NCBI RefSeq assembly: GCF_030653815.1
Contig: NZ_JAURYQ010000006.1
Span: forward strand, 124,001 to 188,000
Direction: 5' to 3'
From: Rhodoferax sp.
Lineage (GTDB): Bacteria; Pseudomonadota; Gammaproteobacteria; Burkholderiales; Burkholderiaceae_C
Length of the DNA: 64,000 bases
Below the pieces are notes generated by a model. The model was not told the DNA's origin. It did no database searches and worked only from the letters and a program-made list of their open reading frames with translations. Positions 35,946 through 44,688 of the stretch are shown here, in pieces. The stretch's first letter is position 1; each line of letters opens with the position of its first letter. A program made the translations under genes and the position numbers.

Positions 35946-36806
35946 TTACTGGGCTTTTGCCAGCGCGAGCTGCGCCACGGGCGCCAGGGCGGCCGTTGGC
36001 ACTACTGCCGCCGCCGGGGCTTTTTTGCTGGCCAACCACTTGGCAAACTCTTCGTCACTGACCACATGAACCACGACCGGCATGAAGCCATGCTCTTTAC
36101 CGCAAAGCTCAGAACACTGGCCGCGGTAGGTTCCGGTTTTCTCAACAGTGGCCCAGAATTCCCGCAAGAAACCGGGAACGGCGTCGCGCTTGACACCGAA
36201 AGCGGGCACCCACCAGCTGTGGATCACGTCATTGGAAGTGGTGATGAAACGCACCTTTTTGCCGACAGGCAAGACCAGCGGGTTGTCCACCTCCAGCAAA
36301 TAATGCTCGCCCTTGGCCGCCCCGTTGTCAATCTGATCTCGCGGGGTGGTCATGCGACTGGTAAAGCTGACGCCTTCGGCCGGAAACTCGTACTGCCACA
36401 GCCACTGGCTACCCGTCACCTTGACCACCAGTTCTGCGTCGGTCTTGGTGTCCTCGTACATCACCACCGCGTGGTAGGCAGGAATGCCAATCACCACGTA
36501 GTCAAGAAACGCCAGCAGGGCAAAGGGCGACAGGACCCAAAGCCACTGCTTGCGATTGGTCGGGCCGGTGTAACTGGCCGCCTTGTAACCAGCGTCCTTG
36601 CGATGCACACGAAAAGAATAAATCAACAAGCCAAAGACCAGGAAAAACAGCACCAAAATCACCACCATGACGAGGTTGTGCATGTGCAGCGTTTCGCGTG
36701 CAATCGGTGTCACGGGCTCCGGAAAATTGAAAGCATACTCAGCCCAAGCGGCTACCGAGCCCAAAGCCAGCAGAACGCTCAAGCCAAACTTGTACATGCT
36801 ACGCAT
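35946..36806 (-). CDS. ctaC: Cytochrome c oxidase subunit II
   Basis: 286 residues. Signal peptide (to about WAEYAF), two membrane helices and a periplasmic cupredoxin domain. CuA ligands: His in DVIHSWWVPAFG and the C-x3-C-x3-H-x2-M set in QCSELCGKEHGFMP. It accepts electrons from cytochrome c. A C-terminal Ala-rich tail follows; no heme motif is fused. The start is the ATG before RSMYKFGLS. It heads the ctaC-ctaD-(small)-ctaG-ctaE operon under an FNR-box promoter. Confidence 0.97.
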   Translation of the reverse strand: MRSMYKFGLSVLLALGSVAAWAEYAFNFPEPVTPIARETLHMHNLVMVVILVLFFLVFGLLIYSFRVHRKDAGYKAASYTGPTNRKQWLWVLSPFALLAFLDYVVIGIPAYHAVVMYEDTKTDAELVVKVTGSQWLWQYEFPAEGVSFTSRMTTPRDQIDNGAAKGEHYLLEVDNPLVLPVGKKVRFITTSNDVIHSWWVPAFGVKRDAVPGFLREFWATVEKTGTYRGQCSELCGKEHGFMPVVVHVVSDEEFAKWLASKKAPAAAVVPTAALAPVAQLALAKAQ

Positions 36807-36856
36807 AAATCGCGGTCCTTCGTGTGGGGATTGATGACCGAACAATGGTCATCTAA

Positions 36857-36879
36857 TTGATATTTATCAATCGATTCTA
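36857..36879 (-). promoter_or_regulatory. FNR/ANR box overlapping the ctaC promoter start region
   Basis: TTGATATTTATCAA (36857-36870) is a perfect FNR box. On the minus strand a TAGAAT -10-like hexamer (36879-36874) lies just before it, so the box would cover the start point, a repressing position. The -35 is weak. A TGACC-N7-GGTCA repeat (36835-36851) lies downstream in the leader. Confidence 0.65.
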
Positions 36880-36962
36880 ATGGATCATCAGCCGCAAATC
36901 CCCCAAAAACTACAAGGGGAAACCCCATATCCGGGCGAACCCAGGAAACTTGTTTGGCAAGG

Positions 36963-37190
36963 TCAGGGGAGCCAGAAAATGCGCACGATCGGCCACACCA
37001 GCAACAGCACAATGATGCAGGGTGCGATAGTCCAGGCCATCTCGATCAACAGCGAACTGTGAAAATTGTCCTGCGCCAGCTGACCGCGCCGATGGTGCCG
37101 CCAGGAAGCCCACAGCAGCGCGGCAAAAGAGGCCAAAAGAATCAGCAGGCAAAGCGCCATCAGCGCCCAACGAAAGTCGAGTTCATTCAT
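36963..37190 (-). CDS. COX2 transmembrane-domain-only small protein
   Basis: 75 residues with two membrane helices: ALMALCLLILLASFAALLWAS and, after a basic loop, LLIEMAWTIAPCIIVLLL. The second matches the subunit II pattern (lEi-WTi-P). The CuA domain is absent and the protein ends RIFWLP. It starts eight bases inside the end of bioC and lies 156 bp upstream of ctaC on the same strand. It could be an accessory subunit or a relic of a COX2 duplication; no key residue for copper is present. Confidence 0.7.
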   Translation of the reverse strand: MNELDFRWALMALCLLILLASFAALLWASWRHHRRGQLAQDNFHSSLLIEMAWTIAPCIIVLLLVWPIVRIFWLP

Positions 37191-38103
37191 GTTGATTCAG
37201 ACTGGATTGCGGTTCAGGGCGGCCAGCGCTTGCGACTTTGCCGCGCGTCAGGGCAGCACGCATCTGGTCCAGCGTGATTTCACTTTGTGCCTGCACCGCG
37301 AGCTTGGGCGCCGGCTTGAAGGCGTGGCCATACACCACCTCAAAAGTCAATTGCATGGCATTTTTCTCAATGGCGTCGAGCAGCTGGGTATGCCAGCGGC
37401 GCCCACGCAAGGCCTGGAAGCGGTCGACGTGAAGGTTGCGCCCCAAGCCCCGCAACTCCTGAAGCACCCGCTGCGGCGACTCGAAGGTGAGCGTGATGCG
37501 CTCCATGTCCATCACCGGCTCGGCAAAGCCGGCACCGATCAACATGTCACCCCAATCGTGCATGTCGGTGAATTCGTGGCTCGGCGCTGGCCAGTCCAGC
37601 GCCTGGTAGAGCACCCGCAGCTCTTTGAGGCTGTCCGGACCCAGGCACGAAAACATCAAAAAACCATCCACCGCCAGGGCCCGATGCCACTGCTGCAGCA
37701 AGGCCTGCGGCTGGTGGCTCATGTGCAGGTTCATGTTGGCCCACAGCATTTGGGCCGGCTGCGTGACCTCGGCAAGCACCTGCGACCGGGCTTGCAGCCA
37801 ACGCCTGGCCTGCCACCAAGGCGGCGTCACCATCCGTTCGACATGCCGGGCGTTTGCACCACCGGGCTCAACCAAGGTACAGGTCGCGCGCGGATAACGC
37901 TGCGTTAAAAGGGCATGGGCCTGCATGCCTCCATTGAGCGGCGCCCAATGCAGCCAACTTTGCGGCTGACAGGTGATCCAGTCCAGCCGTTCCTGCATAC
38001 GCCGCGCAACCTCTTCATGCAACCAGGCCGAGGCCGCCGCAGGCCGGTGTTGCCAGCGCAAAGCAGCCTGTGGATCAACGGAGGGGGGCGATAAATGGGC
38101 CAT
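37183..38103 (-). CDS. bioC: Malonyl-ACP O-methyltransferase, BioC-like
   Basis: 306 residues. SAM-dependent methyltransferase with WLHWAPLNGGMQAHALL in the place of motif I, LWANMNLHMSHQPQALLQ and the BioC-type stretch GFLMFSCLGPDSLKELR. BioC caps malonyl-ACP to start pimelate synthesis for biotin. The glycine-rich loop is atypical, so BioC is likely but not certain. Start is the ATG at 38103; it is divergent from comF. Confidence 0.8.
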   Translation of the reverse strand: MAHLSPPSVDPQAALRWQHRPAAASAWLHEEVARRMQERLDWITCQPQSWLHWAPLNGGMQAHALLTQRYPRATCTLVEPGGANARHVERMVTPPWWQARRWLQARSQVLAEVTQPAQMLWANMNLHMSHQPQALLQQWHRALAVDGFLMFSCLGPDSLKELRVLYQALDWPAPSHEFTDMHDWGDMLIGAGFAEPVMDMERITLTFESPQRVLQELRGLGRNLHVDRFQALRGRRWHTQLLDAIEKNAMQLTFEVVYGHAFKPAPKLAVQAQSEITLDQMRAALTRGKVASAGRPEPQSSLNQHE

Positions 38104-38140
38104 GGCGCAATCAAAAAGAAGACGCGAGTATATTGACTGA

Positions 38141-38836
38141 ATGTTCGCCCGCTTTTTCTCAAGGATGTTGCAGCCTCCCGCCAGCCAATGCCGGGTCTGC
38201 CGCAGCTGGCCGGCGCAGCCCGTTTGCGACGCCTGTGTGGCCGAATTTGCCCAGCCCCAGGCGCGCTGTCGCACCTGCGCCTTGCCCTTGCTGGCGGGTC
38301 TGTCCCAGTGCGGTGCCTGCCTACGGGAACCACCGCCCCTGGATCTGTGCTTGGCCGCCGTGCCCTACGCCTTTCCCTGGGCGCACTTGATGGCCGATTT
38401 CAAGTTCAATGAGCAGCCCGCACTGGCCGGATTCTTTGCCCACCTGCTCAAGGCCACGCCCTGGGTCGAGCCGGCGCTGGAAGCGGCTGATCTGTTGCTA
38501 CCGATGCCGCTGTCCAGTCAACGCCTGCAGCAGCGCGGTTACAACCAGGCCCTGTTGTTGGCCAACCATCTCAGCGCGTCCAAAACACACACGGACCTGT
38601 TGCTGCGCGTGGTGGACACACCCGCACAGCACGGACTCAAGCGCACCCAGCGCCTGACCGCCCTGAATCAGGCTTTTGCCGTAGATCCACTGAAAGTTTC
38701 GACAGTCAAAGGCGCGCAGCTGGTGCTGGTTGATGATGTCATGACCACCGGAGCGTCGTTGAACACCGCCGCGCGCGTGCTCAAGGCGGCCGGGGCATCC
38801 CACATCACCGGTCTGGTGGTGGCGCGCACTGAATAA
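38141..38836 (+). CDS. comF: ComF family phosphoribosyltransferase-like protein
   Basis: 231 residues. The N-terminal zinc-finger-like part has six to eight Cys (CRVCRSWPAQPVCDAC, CRTC, CGAC). The C-terminal phosphoribosyltransferase domain has the PRPP loop VLVDDVMTTGASLNTAA and LPMPLSSQRLQQRGYNQA. ComF is linked to DNA uptake and recombination. It is divergent from bioC, as in many proteobacteria. Confidence 0.93.
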   Translation: MFARFFSRMLQPPASQCRVCRSWPAQPVCDACVAEFAQPQARCRTCALPLLAGLSQCGACLREPPPLDLCLAAVPYAFPWAHLMADFKFNEQPALAGFFAHLLKATPWVEPALEAADLLLPMPLSSQRLQQRGYNQALLLANHLSASKTHTDLLLRVVDTPAQHGLKRTQRLTALNQAFAVDPLKVSTVKGAQLVLVDDVMTTGASLNTAARVLKAAGASHITGLVVARTE

Positions 38837-38856
38837 GCCTGCGCGACAATGCAGAC

Positions 38857-39330
38857 ATGTTTCATATTGTTCTGGTTGAGCCCGAAATCCCTCCCAATAC
38901 CGGCAACGTCATCCGGCTGGCGGCCAACACCGGCTGCACCCTGCACCTGGTGGAGCCGCTGGGTTTTTCGATGGACGACAAACACATGCGCCGCGCCGGG
39001 CTGGACTATCACGAATACGCCACCCTCAAACGTCACGTCAGTTGGCAGAGCTTTCTGGATGAAGAGCAGCCCCTGCCTGAACGCCTGTTCGCGCTGACCA
39101 CCCGCGCCACACAAAACGCGTTCGAGGCGAGCTTCCTGGCCGGTGACTACCTCGTGTTTGGCTCCGAGACCAAGGGCCTGAGTGAGGAGGTGCGCCGATC
39201 ATTCGCAGCACAGCAAACCTTCAAGTTACCCATGCTGCCGGGCCAGCGCAGCCTGAACCTGTCGAACGCGGTGGCGGTGACGGTGTTCGAGGCCTGGCGG
39301 CAAAACGGCTTTGGCAGCCGGCAGACTTGA
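38857..39330 (+). CDS. trmL: tRNA (cytidine(34)-2'-O)-methyltransferase
   Basis: 157 residues, SPOUT trefoil-knot fold. Motifs: VLVEPEIPPNTGNVIRLAAN, YLVFGSETKGLSEEV and the knot strand PMLPGQRSLNLSNAVAVTVFE. It methylates the wobble ribose of tRNA-Leu. It lies 20 bp after comF, with a terminator behind it. Confidence 0.96.
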   Translation: MFHIVLVEPEIPPNTGNVIRLAANTGCTLHLVEPLGFSMDDKHMRRAGLDYHEYATLKRHVSWQSFLDEEQPLPERLFALTTRATQNAFEASFLAGDYLVFGSETKGLSEEVRRSFAAQQTFKLPMLPGQRSLNLSNAVAVTVFEAWRQNGFGSRQT

Positions 39331-39351
39331 CCAGAAAATTGTCAGCAATAA

Positions 39352-39384
39352 AAAACCCGCGCTCGGACAAACGAGGCGGGTTTT
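39352..39384. terminator. Bidirectional rho-independent terminator
   Basis: AAAACCCG...CTCG-GACAAA-CGAG-G-CGGGTTTT: a long stem with one bulge, flanked by A and T runs. It ends trmL on the plus strand and can end the sspB-tRNA-Thr transcript on the minus strand. Confidence 0.85.
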
Positions 39385-39416
39385 GAAGGGTTCTGGTACT
39401 GTTGACAACAGTGAAA

Positions 39417-39492
39417 TGGTGCCGATTATCGGATTCGAACTGATGACCTACCGCTTACAAGGCGGTTGCTCTACCAACTGAGCTAAATCGGC
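39417..39492 (-). tRNA. tRNA-Thr (anticodon UGU)
   Basis: 76 bases with encoded CCA. The acceptor stem GCCGATT pairs with AATCGGC, the D arm has GCTC-AGTTGGTA-GAGC, and the anticodon stem ACCGC/GCGGT encloses CTTGTAA (anticodon TGT). The T arm has GTTCGAATC. Confidence 0.97.
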
Positions 39493-39545
39493 ACAAGTTG
39501 TATTTTACATGGCAGATTCACGCCGAATTCGCCTGCGTGCAAGGC

Positions 39546-40067
39546 TTATTTGATGCGCGTCAGCGTGGGCCGTCCGCCCGTCTTGGGCTTGCTCACCGCG
39601 CTCTTTGTGGCGCTTACAGATTCAGGGGCAGTCGCCGGCACGCTGGCCAGATGGGACGACACCAGCTCCGCACTGCTGCGGTCTTGATCCTGCGGCTCAT
39701 CATCTTCAGCCAACGCGGACTGGTCAGCGCCTTGCGCATGCGGACTGGCTTTTGGAAAGGCCATGCCCTGGCCATTTTCCCGGGCAAAAATGGCCAGCAC
39801 ACGGTCTACCGGCACCATGACGTCGCGCGCCACGCCAGCAAACCGGGCCTTGAATGCCAGATAGTCGTTGCCAAGCTGCAGGCTGGTGGTGGAGTCATAG
39901 CTGATGTTGAGCACGATCTCGTCATCCTTGACGTACTCACGCGGCACCTGCACGCTGCCGTCGACCCAGACCGTGACGTAAGGCGTCAAACCGTTGTCAG
40001 TGCACCATTCGTGCCAGGCACGAATCAGGTAGGGCTGGGACGAGGTCAATTCCGGAGCTGGCTTCAT
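39546..40067 (-). CDS. sspB: ClpXP protease specificity-enhancing factor SspB
   Basis: 173 residues. The N-terminal domain has QPYLIRAWHEWCTDNGLTPY, VPREYVKDDEIVLNISYDST and FKARFAGVARDVMVPVDRVLAIFARENGQGM. A disordered linker leads to the ClpX-binding tail RPTLTRIK. It tethers ssrA-tagged proteins to ClpXP. It lies 17 bp after sspA. Confidence 0.96.
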   Translation of the reverse strand: MKPAPELTSSQPYLIRAWHEWCTDNGLTPYVTVWVDGSVQVPREYVKDDEIVLNISYDSTTSLQLGNDYLAFKARFAGVARDVMVPVDRVLAIFARENGQGMAFPKASPHAQGADQSALAEDDEPQDQDRSSAELVSSHLASVPATAPESVSATKSAVSKPKTGGRPTLTRIK

Positions 40068-40084
40068 GACGTCAGTAGCGGCCG

Positions 40085-40696
40085 TTATTTGCGCATGACT
40101 TTTTCAGACGGCGTGAGCGCCTCAATGTAGGCGGGGCGAGAAAAAATGCGCTCCGCGTACTTGAGCAAAGGCGCCGCGTTCTTGCTGAGTTCGATGCCGT
40201 AGTAGTCCAGACGCCAAAGCAGCGGCGCAATGGCCACGTCGAGCATGGAGAAACCTTCACCGAGCATGAATTTGTTTTTCAAAAACACCGGCGCCAGCTG
40301 GGTGAGCCGGTCACGAATGTGAGCGCGGGCTTTTTCCAGCGCTTTTTCATTGGTCTTGGCGGTACGGGATTCGAGCGTGATCACATGGGTGAACAGCTCC
40401 TTTTCAAAGTTCAGCAAAAACAAGCGGACGCGTGCCCGATCGACCGGGTCACCGGGCATCAACTGCGGGTGCGGAAAGCGCTCGTCGATGTACTCGTTGA
40501 TGATGTTGGATTCGTAAAGGATCAAATCACGCTCGACCAGAATCGGCACCTGGCCATAAGGGTTCATGACGTTGATGTCTTCGGGTTTGTTGTACAGGTC
40601 AACGTCACGAATCTCAAAGTCCATGCCCTTCTCGAACAGGACGAAACGGCAGCGGTGTGAGAAGGGGCAAGTTGTACCCGAGTAAAGCACCATCAT
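40085..40696 (-). CDS. sspA: Stringent starvation protein A
   Basis: 203 residues, glutathione-transferase fold: MMVLYSGTTCPFSHRCRFVLFE at the start, GQVPILVERDLILYESNIINEYID, then the helical C-terminal domain with MLDVAIAPLLWRLDYYGI. It binds RNA polymerase during stress. The petABC-sspAB order is conserved in betaproteobacteria. Confidence 0.96.
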   Translation of the reverse strand: MMVLYSGTTCPFSHRCRFVLFEKGMDFEIRDVDLYNKPEDINVMNPYGQVPILVERDLILYESNIINEYIDERFPHPQLMPGDPVDRARVRLFLLNFEKELFTHVITLESRTAKTNEKALEKARAHIRDRLTQLAPVFLKNKFMLGEGFSMLDVAIAPLLWRLDYYGIELSKNAAPLLKYAERIFSRPAYIEALTPSEKVMRK

Positions 40697-40799
40697 GGTG
40701 GAGGCTCCTAAAAAAGTAAAAGCGGACGGCGGTTAGGCGGCCCACTCAAAAGAGTCTGCGGGGCGCCACTCAAGACGCTCCCCAGACAGGTAGATGGTG

Positions 40800-41489
40800 C
40801 TATTTGATGTCTTTCCAATAGGCTTTATTCAGTTGCCAGGTCAGAAAGATCAAGCCAGCCAAAAAGATCAGCACCCACATGCCGATGGCTTTACGCGTGG
40901 TCTGGGCCGGCTCGGCCATCCACTGCAGGTAGTTCACCAGGTCGCCGATGGTCTGGTCGTACTGACCCGGCGTCATGCTGGCTTGCATTTCCCATAGCAC
41001 ATGCGGCATGGCCACGTTCGGGAAAACATGGTTGTTCCAACCCGTGGGCTTGGTGTCGTCCTTGTAAAAACCGCGCATGTACGAATAGAGGTAGTCGGCC
41101 CCGGTCCCACCGGCACCGGCACGTGAACGGGCGATCACGGTGAGGTCAGGCGGATTGACACCAAACCAGGCCTTGGCCTGTTGTGGATCAATGGCGGCCT
41201 TCATCGTGTCGCCAATTTTGCTGTTGGTGACCAGCAGGTTGTCCTTGATCTGCTCCTGCGTCAAACCAATATCGGTCAGGCGGGTGTAGCGCATGAAAGC
41301 AGCCGAGTGGCAGTTCAGGCAATAGTTGACGAATACCTTGGCGCCGCTTTGCAAGGCCGCCATGTCGGTGATCTTGTTTGGCGCCTTGTCCCAAGCCGCG
41401 CCTACCGACGCCGCCTGCACCGCACCGGCCAGCCCCAGGGCCAGCGCCATACCAAGCATGATTTTTTTTGTGAAACCCATGATTTTCAT
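40800..41489 (-). CDS. petC: Ubiquinol-cytochrome c reductase, cytochrome c1
   Basis: 229 residues. Signal peptide, one heme site VNYCLNCHSAAFMRYTRL, and a C-terminal membrane anchor (AIGMWVLIFLAGLIFLTWQLNKAYW). The distal Met ligand is probably in FPNVAMPHVLW. It passes electrons from the Rieske protein to soluble cytochrome c. It lies 15 bp after petB. Confidence 0.96.
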   Translation of the reverse strand: MKIMGFTKKIMLGMALALGLAGAVQAASVGAAWDKAPNKITDMAALQSGAKVFVNYCLNCHSAAFMRYTRLTDIGLTQEQIKDNLLVTNSKIGDTMKAAIDPQQAKAWFGVNPPDLTVIARSRAGAGGTGADYLYSYMRGFYKDDTKPTGWNNHVFPNVAMPHVLWEMQASMTPGQYDQTIGDLVNYLQWMAEPAQTTRKAIGMWVLIFLAGLIFLTWQLNKAYWKDIK

Positions 41490-41504
41490 GTTGTGTTCTC
41501 CAGT

Positions 41505-42905
41505 TCAATGGGCCGTGAAGTTGACGCGGCTGGGCACTTGTTTGAAGGTCCCCAGGCGACTCCACCAGGGCATCAGCAGGAAAAAGCCGAAGTAGAACAA
41601 GGTGCCAAACTGGGAAATACGACCGGCAATGTCTGATACGGGTTGCGTGCCCAGGTAACCGATGACGAAAAAGTTGATGACAAAGGCAGCGTACAAGGCC
41701 TTGTGCCAAGTGGGACGGTAGCGAATCGACTTGACCGGGCTGTTGTCGAGCCAGGGCAGGAAGAACAGGATCACGACACCGCCGCCCATGGCGACCACGC
41801 CCCAGAACTTGGCATCGATGGCCATCATCATGGCGACCACCACGAGAGCCCCACCCACGATCACAGCCTTGAACAGGCTGGGCATCTTGATTTTGACAAC
41901 GGCCAGCACAGCACCCGCCAGCACACAGGCCATCAGCACGTACATCATTTCCGAGGTCACGGCGCGCAACAGGGTGTAAAACGGCGTGAAGTACCAGACA
42001 GGCGCAATGTGCAGCGGCGTCTGGAACGGGTCTGCCGGGATGAAGTTGTTGTATTCGAGGAAGTACCCGCCCATTTCTGGCGCAAAGAAGACGATGGCAG
42101 AGAACACGAACAGGAACATGCTGACTGCAAACACGTCGTGCACAGAGTAGTAAGGGTGGAAAGGAATGCCGTCGAGCGGAATGCCGTTGGCGTCCTTGGT
42201 GGCCTTGATTTCGATGCCGTCGGGGTTGTTGGAGCCGACTTCATGCAAGGCGATGATGTGCGCCACCACGAGGCCCAGCAGCACCAGCGGCACCGCGATG
42301 ACGTGGAAGCTGAAGAAGCGATTCAGGGTGGCATCACCCACCACGAAGTCGCCACGAATCAAGAGCGCCAGGTCCGGGCCGATGAACGGAATAGCCGAGA
42401 ACAGGTTCACGATCACCTGAGCACCCCAATAGCTCATCTGGCCCCAAGGCAGCAGATAACCCATGAAGGCTTCGGCCATCAAGGCCAAAAAGATGCCGCA
42501 ACCAAACAGCCAGATCAGTTCACGCGGTTTGCGGTAGCTGCCGTACATCAGGCCACGGAACATGTGCAGGTACACCACCACAAAGAAGGCCGAGGCGCCC
42601 GTGGAGTGCATGTAGCGAATCAACCAGCCCCAGGGCACGTCACGCATGATGTATTCGACCGAGGCAAAAGCCAGGGCGGCATCGGGCTTGTAGTGCATCA
42701 CCAGGAAAATGCCCGTGACGATCTGGATCACCAGCACCAACAGCGACAAAGAACCGAAGATGTACCAAAGATTGAAGTTCTTCGGCGCGTAATACTCGCT
42801 CATGTGCTCCTTGAAGAGCTTGGAGAGCGGGAAACGGTTGTCGACCCAATTCAGTGCTTTTTCACCAGCAGAAGCGTTGGGGGAGATTTCGTGAAAAGTA
42901 GCCAT
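41505..42905 (-). CDS. petB: Ubiquinol-cytochrome c reductase, cytochrome b
   Basis: 466 residues. Heme ligands are in [22 protein letters not shown] and [20 protein letters not shown]. The Qo-site loop reads [16 protein letters not shown], so the usual PEWY Glu is Val. Eight main helices are expected, with a C-terminal extension ([13 protein letters not shown] and after) of bacterial length. It oxidises quinol and moves protons. Confidence 0.97.
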   Translation of the reverse strand: MATFHEISPNASAGEKALNWVDNRFPLSKLFKEHMSEYYAPKNFNLWYIFGSLSLLVLVIQIVTGIFLVMHYKPDAALAFASVEYIMRDVPWGWLIRYMHSTGASAFFVVVYLHMFRGLMYGSYRKPRELIWLFGCGIFLALMAEAFMGYLLPWGQMSYWGAQVIVNLFSAIPFIGPDLALLIRGDFVVGDATLNRFFSFHVIAVPLVLLGLVVAHIIALHEVGSNNPDGIEIKATKDANGIPLDGIPFHPYYSVHDVFAVSMFLFVFSAIVFFAPEMGGYFLEYNNFIPADPFQTPLHIAPVWYFTPFYTLLRAVTSEMMYVLMACVLAGAVLAVVKIKMPSLFKAVIVGGALVVVAMMMAIDAKFWGVVAMGGGVVILFFLPWLDNSPVKSIRYRPTWHKALYAAFVINFFVIGYLGTQPVSDIAGRISQFGTLFYFGFFLLMPWWSRLGTFKQVPSRVNFTAH

Positions 42906-42916
42906 GTTTTTTGTCC

Positions 42917-43534
42917 TTAGGCTTTTTTGTCTTCACCAATGAGCAACTTGGTGTCGGAAAGGTACATGTGCGGCGGAACCTCGAGGTTGTCGGGTGCCGG
43001 TTTGTTTTTGAAAACACGTCCTGCCAGATCGAACGTTGAACCGTGGCAGGGGCAGAAAAAACCACCAGTCCAGTCGTCAGGCAAGGAGGGTTGTGGGCCG
43101 GCTGTGAACTTTTCTGAAGGCGAGCAACCCAGATGGGTGCAGATACCCACCACCACCAGGTACTCCGGCTTGATGGACCGGCTCTCGTCCTTGCGGGCGT
43201 ACTCAGGGGCCTGCTCGGTCGGCTTGCGCTGCGACAGCGGGTCAGCCAGTTGGTCGTTGAGCTTGGGTAGCGCCGCCAGCTGCTCCGGCGTGCGACGCAC
43301 GATCCAGACCGGCTTGCCACGCCATTCCACGGTCATCTTTTCCCCGGGTTTGATCGCGGAAATGTCAGCTTCAACCGCTGCACCAGCGGCTTTGGCTTTT
43401 TCGGAGGGTTGAAAGGAGCTCACAAAAGGAACTGCTGCGGCGATACCGCCCACTGCACCAGCACAACCAGATGCAATGAGCCAGGTCCTTTTACTTGGGT
43501 CGATGGGGCCGCTTGCGGCGAGCGTTTCACTCAT
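42917..43534 (-). CDS. petA: Ubiquinol-cytochrome c reductase, Rieske iron-sulfur subunit
   Basis: 205 residues. A twin-arginine-like start is weak ([17 protein letters not shown]), then a membrane anchor. The 2Fe-2S cluster motifs are [10 protein letters not shown] and [14 protein letters not shown]. The start is the ATG before SETLAASGP; longer frames run into pdxA. It is the first gene of petABC; the Tat genes that export Rieske proteins lie 3 kb away. Confidence 0.97.
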   Translation of the reverse strand: MSETLAASGPIDPSKRTWLIASGCAGAVGGIAAAVPFVSSFQPSEKAKAAGAAVEADISAIKPGEKMTVEWRGKPVWIVRRTPEQLAALPKLNDQLADPLSQRKPTEQAPEYARKDESRSIKPEYLVVVGICTHLGCSPSEKFTAGPQPSLPDDWTGGFFCPCHGSTFDLAGRVFKNKPAPDNLEVPPHMYLSDTKLLIGEDKKA

Positions 43535-43571
43535 GAGAGTCCTCAATGGAAAAATGGAATTAGTAACAACC

Positions 43572-44687
43572 CTAGATTCTAACGGAGCCGTTTGCCTCTC
43601 GTTCGATGAAGTCCGCCCGGGCGCCAGGGATGAGCTGCCGCGCAACGCGAATCGCTTCCATCAGGCTGGAAGCATCTGCCTTGCCAGTACCGGCAATGTC
43701 AAAGGCTGTGCCATGGTCCGGGCTGGTCCGCACCAGCGGCAAGCCCAAGGTCACGTTGACACCCTTGTCCACGCCCAGGTACTTGACGGGAATCAGTCCC
43801 TGATCGTGGTACATCGCCAACACCACATCAAACTCACCGGGCTGGCCCGGCTGCGCCCGTGCGCGCATGAAAACCGTGTCAGGGGCCAGCGGGTCACTGG
43901 CCTGCACCCCTTGGGCGCGCGCCGCCATCACGGCGGGCCCGATGATGTCCAGTTCTTCTCGACCAAACAGACCCCCTTCGCCAGCATGCGGATTCAGCCC
44001 GGCCACGCCGATCCGCGGCGCACGCCCCAGAATGGCCTGCAGGGAGCGGTGCGTGATCAGCAAGGATTCGAGCACCTGCTCAAAGGTGACCGCCGCCAGG
44101 GCCTGCCGCAAGGACACATGGATGCTGACCAGCACCACACGCAGTTCGTCGTTCGCCAGCATCATGCGCACCGGCAGTTGCGTCACCGAGGTCTTGAGAT
44201 GCGCCGCTGCCAAGGATTGCAGCAGTTCGGTGTGGCCCGGAAAATCGTCATAGGGTGCCCCGACCAAGGACAGCGCCGCCTTGTTCAGCGGCGCCGTGAC
44301 GAGGGCAGCCACCTCGCCACGCAAGGCCGCCTTGGCCGCCCAGACCACACAGTCACCCGCCAATTGCCCCGCGCCGGCGCTGACCCGGCCAAAGGCAGCA
44401 GGCTCGCCACCTGCCAAAGCGGTCGAGCTGATTTGCCAAACCGGGATACAGCGTGGCGGGCAATCCAGCACCTCCTGCAAGTCGGCCAAGGTGGCCACTG
44501 GCAGGGCGACACCGGGCCCTGCCACCACCGCCGCGGCCCGACGCAGGGTGGCGACGTCGCCCACCACAAAGCAGCCACGCGTGAGATCCGGTGCATCACG
44601 AAACGCCTTGACGATGGTCTCGGGGCCGATGCCAGCCGGGTCCCCCAGGGTAATGGCAATGGGCAATGAGCGGGTTGATTCAGTCAT
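43572..44687 (-). CDS. pdxA: 4-hydroxythreonine-4-phosphate dehydrogenase
   Basis: 371 residues, longer than the usual 330-340. Motifs: LPIAITLGDPAGIGPE, the metal-binding His of DFPGHTELLQSL, VSIHVSLRQALAAVTF and GVAGLNPHAGEGGLFG. It works in pyridoxal 5'-phosphate synthesis. Its ATG is one base from the upstream nif3 stop and its stop is 37 bp before petA. Confidence 0.95.
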   Translation of the reverse strand: MTESTRSLPIAITLGDPAGIGPETIVKAFRDAPDLTRGCFVVGDVATLRRAAAVVAGPGVALPVATLADLQEVLDCPPRCIPVWQISSTALAGGEPAAFGRVSAGAGQLAGDCVVWAAKAALRGEVAALVTAPLNKAALSLVGAPYDDFPGHTELLQSLAAAHLKTSVTQLPVRMMLANDELRVVLVSIHVSLRQALAAVTFEQVLESLLITHRSLQAILGRAPRIGVAGLNPHAGEGGLFGREELDIIGPAVMAARAQGVQASDPLAPDTVFMRARAQPGQPGEFDVVLAMYHDQGLIPVKYLGVDKGVNVTLGLPLVRTSPDHGTAFDIAGTGKADASSLMEAIRVARQLIPGARADFIEREANGSVRI

Positions 44688-44688
44688 G

